Assembly (NCBI GenBank): GCA_004154925.1 | Contig: QJNS01000706.1 | Span: 62,001 to 126,000 of the forward strand | Direction of reading: 5' to 3' | DNA: 64,000 bases | Origin: Monosporascus cannonballus | Lineage: Eukaryota > Ascomycota > Sordariomycetes > Xylariales | Shown: piece after piece, positions 59,184 through 64,000 of the stretch | How positions within the stretch are numbered: position 1 is the first letter of the stretch | Layout: each line of letters opens with the position of its first letter | Made by a program: the position numbers and the translations under genes | The notes under the pieces: model-generated | Seen by the model: only the letters and a program-made list of their open reading frames with translations | Databases searched by the model: none | Told to the model about the DNA's origin: nothing

Positions 59184-61238
59184 GCTTTTATCGTTTTATT
59201 TAAAGCCTTTTTAAAGAATTTCTTTTAACTTTTCTAGGTTTCGTTATTTTGCGGCTTTTTTATATGTAACTTTTTTTTAATTGTTATTCGAATTTATCGA
59301 ACTTTATTGATATTTCGGTATATAGCGTATTTATTTATTATATTTGTTATTATTACCGGCGTATAATCTTTTCGAATTATTTTAATTATTTTGGTTTTAT
59401 TATAATTTATTTCCTTATTAGATAAATTGTTTTTTTATAGTTTTAATTATATCTTATTATACGTCGTATTTATTATTAGTTTAAAATTTGCTTGTAAATC
59501 GATATATTTTCTTTTTAATAACTTTTTGTAGTTAGAATTTCCAATAAATACTAATTAAAAATAATAATATATAATAGCTTTTTAGTAATATTTCTGTATT
59601 ATATACTGGATTAAGTTTTTTCCGTTTAGTAATTATATTATTTATAATAACTAAAATTCTTTTTTGCGAGTATTATTTTTTTTCGGACTTGTTTTTTGTT
59701 GCGGCCAAATGATAAATATCTTCTAAGGCTATAAATCGAAAGTATTGATATTATTATTCATTAATTTTCTTATTTTCTGTTTAGTTTGAAAAACCAAATC
59801 CTTTATAATATATACGAGGAATTTATTCATAAATATATTATTTTTATTTTTCGTGATCGAGATATTTGCGTCATCGACAATATATAGTATATATTTTGCC
59901 ATATTGATCAGGGATTCCGGAATAGACTTTTTCTGTCTAGTCCTAGTATTCGCGTAATTATTTTTGTAATTCTTTTTATTATCTTCGTAATATCTATTAA
60001 ACCAGTTTTTTGGCTTTTAGTATCTTTTATTAGACTTTTCGCGATAGAGGGCTTAATACGTACTTAGGCCGAAGTATATTAATGGATTGATTTTCGTTTT
60101 TCTGATTTTCTTTAGATTATCTCTTTAGTACGAGTTTTTAATTGTCCTAACGGAGTTTTTAAAGTACCTTGTACTATGTTGCTTTATATTCTATTTTGTT
60201 ATAATTAAAGCACTTAATTTGGCTCTAGTCTTTTCTATAAATAGCTTGAAGCTCTATAAGTTCTAGCTCCGTATCATAAAACGTGTTACCGTATCGAAAA
60301 ATGTTAATCTTGGCCGTATATCGAAATTTGCTATTATTCCTTCCTTTAATACCTTTAATATATTAGGCGTATTATTATTTAGTAATTTTAATTAATATGG
60401 CGATATAATTTAATACATAATTAAGCCTATTAAACTTAATAAAAAGTTTCTATTTTTTAGACCGTCGAAAAACTTGGCTATTAATACTTTTTATTTTTAA
60501 TTTAACTTAAAGGTTAATTAAAGAAGTATATTACTATAACTAGATATTAATCCTTTTTATCATAATTACTAGATTTATATTTCGGCTTTTAATTTCGTAT
60601 TTATTATTTCGAAAGGTTTCGTTAATATTTGGCTAAATTATTTATAATCGTTATAAATTCGTATTATTTTAACGTTTCGTTTTTCGACTAATAAAATCAC
60701 ATATTTTTTTAAAAACGGATTCGAACTAAATAACTCTATTTCTAGTATGTTATGCGATTACGAATTCGACTTATATTATAGGCGTAATTAGTTAAGTAAG
60801 AAAATAGCCGGAATATATTCGGCATTAAGTTAAAAATAGTTATAACTTAATCGAAGTTTCGTTAGAGAATTTTAGCTTAAGAAATTTAAAAACTTTTCCT
60901 AGTTCTTTAAGAAAATTCAGCCAAATAACTTGGCTTGTTTAAAAGGGTTTTCCGATTTCGGAAGCTTTTTTTAAAATTTCTTATAGGCGGCTTAAAACGA
61001 CGTCGTAAGATTATTATTATCTTTTTAAGCTGAAAAATATATTCGTTTATAATATCCAGGCGTTAAAGAACTTTTTCGCGAAAAAGACGAAGTTATTCCT
61101 TTTTCTTCTTGGATTCTATTTTAATATCCGGGTTATTAGGGACCTAGTAAACGGGCTATTTAGGTTGTTTGCTGGTAAATATAATGTCGACGATATTGCT
61201 TAAAATCTGACAGTATTATTAAATAAAAGTTTGTAATG
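59184..61238 (-). pseudogene. E8 gag relic and start of protease
   Basis: The zinc knuckle at 60171-60212 is at the same place as in E2 and shows CF/CX2C-type residues turned to Tyr. Upstream gag and a leader extend to the LTR at 61239. The leader next to the LTR reads, in reverse, CATTACAAACTTTTATTTAA, as in E2, with no TGG primer binding site. Confidence 0.65.
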
Positions 61239-61574
61239 TATAACGGTTCGGCGGTTTAACCAATTATTAAATTTTAGTCGTACGGGTTTATATTGGTACA
61301 AATATCGTAAGATTTTAAGTAATAAATATAATAATGTATTACGTCTTTTAAAATTAAGAGTGCTGGAGTTATATCACAAACGATTAATTTTAAAAAATGT
61401 TGTAAATTAAAGCTATCTAAATTTTGGAATTAATAAACATATATACCCTGTATCGGCTTATTGGCTTACCATCAGTAAGTTGGTAATCCATTACGTAACT
61501 TGACCCACTATCTTTTCTTGGCTTGTCTTTGTCAGAGACCGTTTCTAGGGGCCGTAGTCCGTTAGATCGTAATA
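61239..61574 (-). repeat. 5' LTR of E8, with one 35-bp U3 unit
   Basis: 336 bp with a single unit at 61455-61489. It is 37 bp shorter than the other E8 LTR, which has two units. TATAACGGTT...GATCGTAATA, followed by TATTA. Confidence 0.87.
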
Positions 61575-61759
61575 TATTATAGGCATAAACGCAAACGTAC
61601 GTATCGTATTACTTAATATATTATTCCGAAAAAGGTCAATATCATACGTTAATGATATTCGAAACGGTAATATACTTAATCCGTACCGTATATACGGTAT
61701 CCCCGTTTATGAGAATAATCTTTTTCTTTAATAACCGGATAATCCGTTAAATCAAAAAC

Positions 61760-61922
61760 TGTTAGATATAAGGGATATCAGTTATATGTGTATTGATGAC
61801 TAGTTGCAGGTGCTCTAGAACGCGCACTGCACGTTAAGGTGATCTAGTCTCAGAATATATATGTTTCGATCAGAGAGAATCTTCCGTATATAAGGCGTTA
61901 AAATACTTTTTATTAACCGATA
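61760..61922 (-). repeat. 163-bp LTR-like element D, copy 2
   Basis: Reverse copy of 7649-7811 and exactly the same length. The first 130 bases differ at few sites; the last 32 differ at 15 sites, all transitions. TACCCCCTTAATACC follows directly, which in reverse is a purine tract (AAGGGGGTA) against the LTR. No matching 5-bp flanks were found (AAAAC against TACCC). It is therefore best read as the 3' LTR of a minus-strand element that continues to the right. Confidence 0.65.
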
Positions 61923-64000
61923 TACCCCCTTAATACCTTAAAATATTTACGGTATTAATTATTATAATTCCTAAAGCTATAATTATTTATTTTACCTTTT
62001 TTTCGGTAATTAAATCTTTTTAATTAATAAATTTATTTTTAAAGTTTTTCGTAAGGCGTTTTTTCGTTAATCGAAAGTTTTTATAATATCTATTAATTTT
62101 AATTATTTTTTAAAATATATAAAAACTTTAGGTAATAAAATTTTTATTAAAACATTAATTAATATATCGTTTATAAATATATAATTTATTTTAATTAAAT
62201 CGTTTTTTGCGATTTATCGTAATTAATAATTATATATATTTATATATTAAAATTTCGTTATTAATAAAATAATATTATCCTTAATAAATTATATAATTTA
62301 TTAATTATCGCATTATATATTTAATAGTTTTATATTTAAAATAATTATTTATTTTTAATTTTACGAAAATTAAATAAGGTTTTTTTTATAATTTACATAA
62401 ATAATAATAATTCTGTATTTATTATAAAATAATTATTATATGTTATTTATTTGCCTGTTATTTTATTATTTGTTTAAATAATTTTATAATGTAAATTTAA
62501 AGTTTTTTTAATTAATTGTATTATTTGTAAAAAAACCGTTATTTTAAATATTTAACAAATTTTTATTTACGAATTATAACGTTAATATTTTAATTCCGAT
62601 TAAGTATAATATAATTCGATCGGTAATTTTAAAATATATATCGTTAAAATTTAAGTTAAATCGAATTAATCGAGATACCGTAAAAGATATATATCGGATT
62701 ACATATTAATTATTATAAAAAAAATAAAACCGATTATTTTTAATTTTTATGAATAAAGTTCAAATAAGTTAAATTAAGATTTGGCAATAATTTAATATTA
62801 ATTACGGATATTTTTAAAAGATTATTTAAATTTCTTTAGGTATTAAAATAATTAGTTTATATATAAAGTTAAATTAAAATAACTAAATTTTTATTATTAA
62901 GTTTATTTTTAATTATTTCGATATTAAATAATTATTATAAATTTTTATTTTCTTTATGATATACCGTTTTTATATTTGTTAAATTAATTAATTAACAAAG
63001 TTTTAATTATTTTCGTAATATATTATATTAATATTATTTTCCAAAAAAATAAATAACTTTTTATAAATAAAATAATAACGTTTAGAAAAAAATAACGTTA
63101 AAACTTAATTTTTTAAATATTTTAATAAAGTTTTTTTATTATAACAAAAATAATGCCCTTAATTTATATAATATTTCCCTAATTAACAAAATTTTATTAC
63201 ATTATAAATATTTTAAAAACGTTTTTATGTATATTTTGTAAAATATATTAATATTTATATAAACGGTTATAATATTATATTACTTAAGTTTTAAATTAAA
63301 TTTAATTATAATAATAATTAATGTTCCAAATAATTATTTAACGAAAATAATTATATATATATTGTTATAAATAGTTTTAAATTATTAATTATTTTGTATA
63401 ATAAAATAAGTTTTATATTTTTAAAATTAATTATATTTGTTAAATTTATAAATATATTTATATATATATATTAAAACTTATTTCGATTTAATAAAAAATT
63501 AATTAACGACGTTTTAACATTATATTTCTTAATAATTTTATAAATAAGTTTTTTAAGTTATACGAAATATTCCTTTTAATAAATATATATTTAGATATTT
63601 ATGGCTTTACGGCAATAATAATAAATTACGTTTATATATTCTATTCCATAATTTAAATACCGTTTTATATATTAAGATATTATTATGTTTTTAATTAAAA
63701 TAATACGTATTTCGAATAATTAATTATTTTAAATTCCCGTAATTTATCGGCCGGTTATCGTATGTATCTATAAAAAAAATTAAACGTTTTATATTAAATA
63801 CGGATTTTTAAATTTGTATTTATTTCGGATAATATTTTCTTAATACGGAATATACGGGGAGCTTATGTTTATAACCCGTAATGTATTTTCGTTTTTTACC
63901 GTTATTTTCAGTTAAATAATATAAAAAGAACTTAAGGTTATTTATATTTTTTTGTTAGCATAATAATTATAATAATGGTTAAAATAAATGTTAATAACGA
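61923..64000. other. AT-rich RIP'd block, probably interior of the element bounded by LTR D copy 2
   Basis: Almost wholly A/T with CpG kept. On the minus strand a trace near 62040-62080 reads NEKTPYEKL, which recalls the end of copia integrases, but this is weak. No other motif, ORF or repeat can be supported up to the window end. Confidence 0.4.

Larger units (their letters stand above)
54085..61574 (-). mobile_element. E8: Ty3/gypsy chromovirus (family B LTR)
   Basis: LTRs at 54085-54457 and 61239-61574 with a perfect TATTA duplication (54080-54084, 61575-61579). Without the repeat B insertion it is about 6.8 kb. Minus-strand gag (zinc knuckle 60171-60212), protease, RT, RNase H, integrase and chromodomain (near 55090-55180), plus a plus-strand accessory ORF at 54560-55070. 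All frames are broken by transitions. Confidence 0.9.

Overview
The window looks like nuclear DNA of a filamentous ascomycete that uses repeat-induced point mutation (RIP). It divides into a GC-balanced part (1 to about 7,380) and a very AT-rich part (about 7,400 to 64,000). In the AT-rich part CpA/TpG are scarce, TpA is very common and CpG is kept, which is the RIP pattern. No intact protein-coding gene can be supported anywhere. The species cannot be named from this sequence.

Left part: a minus-strand relic of a fungal P-loop sulfotransferase-like gene (Sulfotransfer_4 type) lies at 1-792. A 198-bp hAT-like MITE with an 8-bp target duplication interrupts it. From 793 to 7,333 only short inverted repeats, a tRNA-like relic and one weak ORF (6903-7283) stand out.

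AT-rich part: this is a stack of nested, RIP-ruined Ty3/gypsy chromoviruses (gag, protease, RT, RNase H, integrase, chromodomain). I number them E1-E8. Left nest: an LTR of E3 (7334-21557, split) holds E2 (7620-21440, minus), which holds E1 (10596-17318, plus). Right nest: E7 (about 32640-52255, plus, no LTR seen) holds E6 (34576-48649, minus), which holds E4 (37154-44462, plus). E4's 3' LTR holds E5 (42675-44187), a short copia-like element. E8 (54085-61574, minus) stands alone. E1, E2, E4, E5, E6 and E8 each have a perfect 5-bp target duplication (AATAA, ATATT, GTTTT, TTACG, CTTAG, TATTA), so the insertion order can be read directly. Short elements are scattered among them: solo LTRs of 124, 163 and 418 bp, a 508-bp TRIM, and two copies of a TIR-bearing repeat. 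Most of these have escaped heavy RIP.

Between 21.6 and 32.6 kb, and after 61.9 kb, the DNA is so decayed that only short reading-frame traces remain.

The most interesting signal is a second reading frame lying antisense to gag-pol, between the chromodomain and the 3' LTR, in all five chromoviruses that keep this region (E1, E2, E4, E6, E8). It encodes a small protein with a Cys-x2-Cys-x6-Cys type motif followed by a basic, probably helical stretch. A second notable signal is a 35-bp tandem unit in the LTRs of E4, E6 and E8. Its copy number (1 to 3) differs between the two LTRs of a single element.
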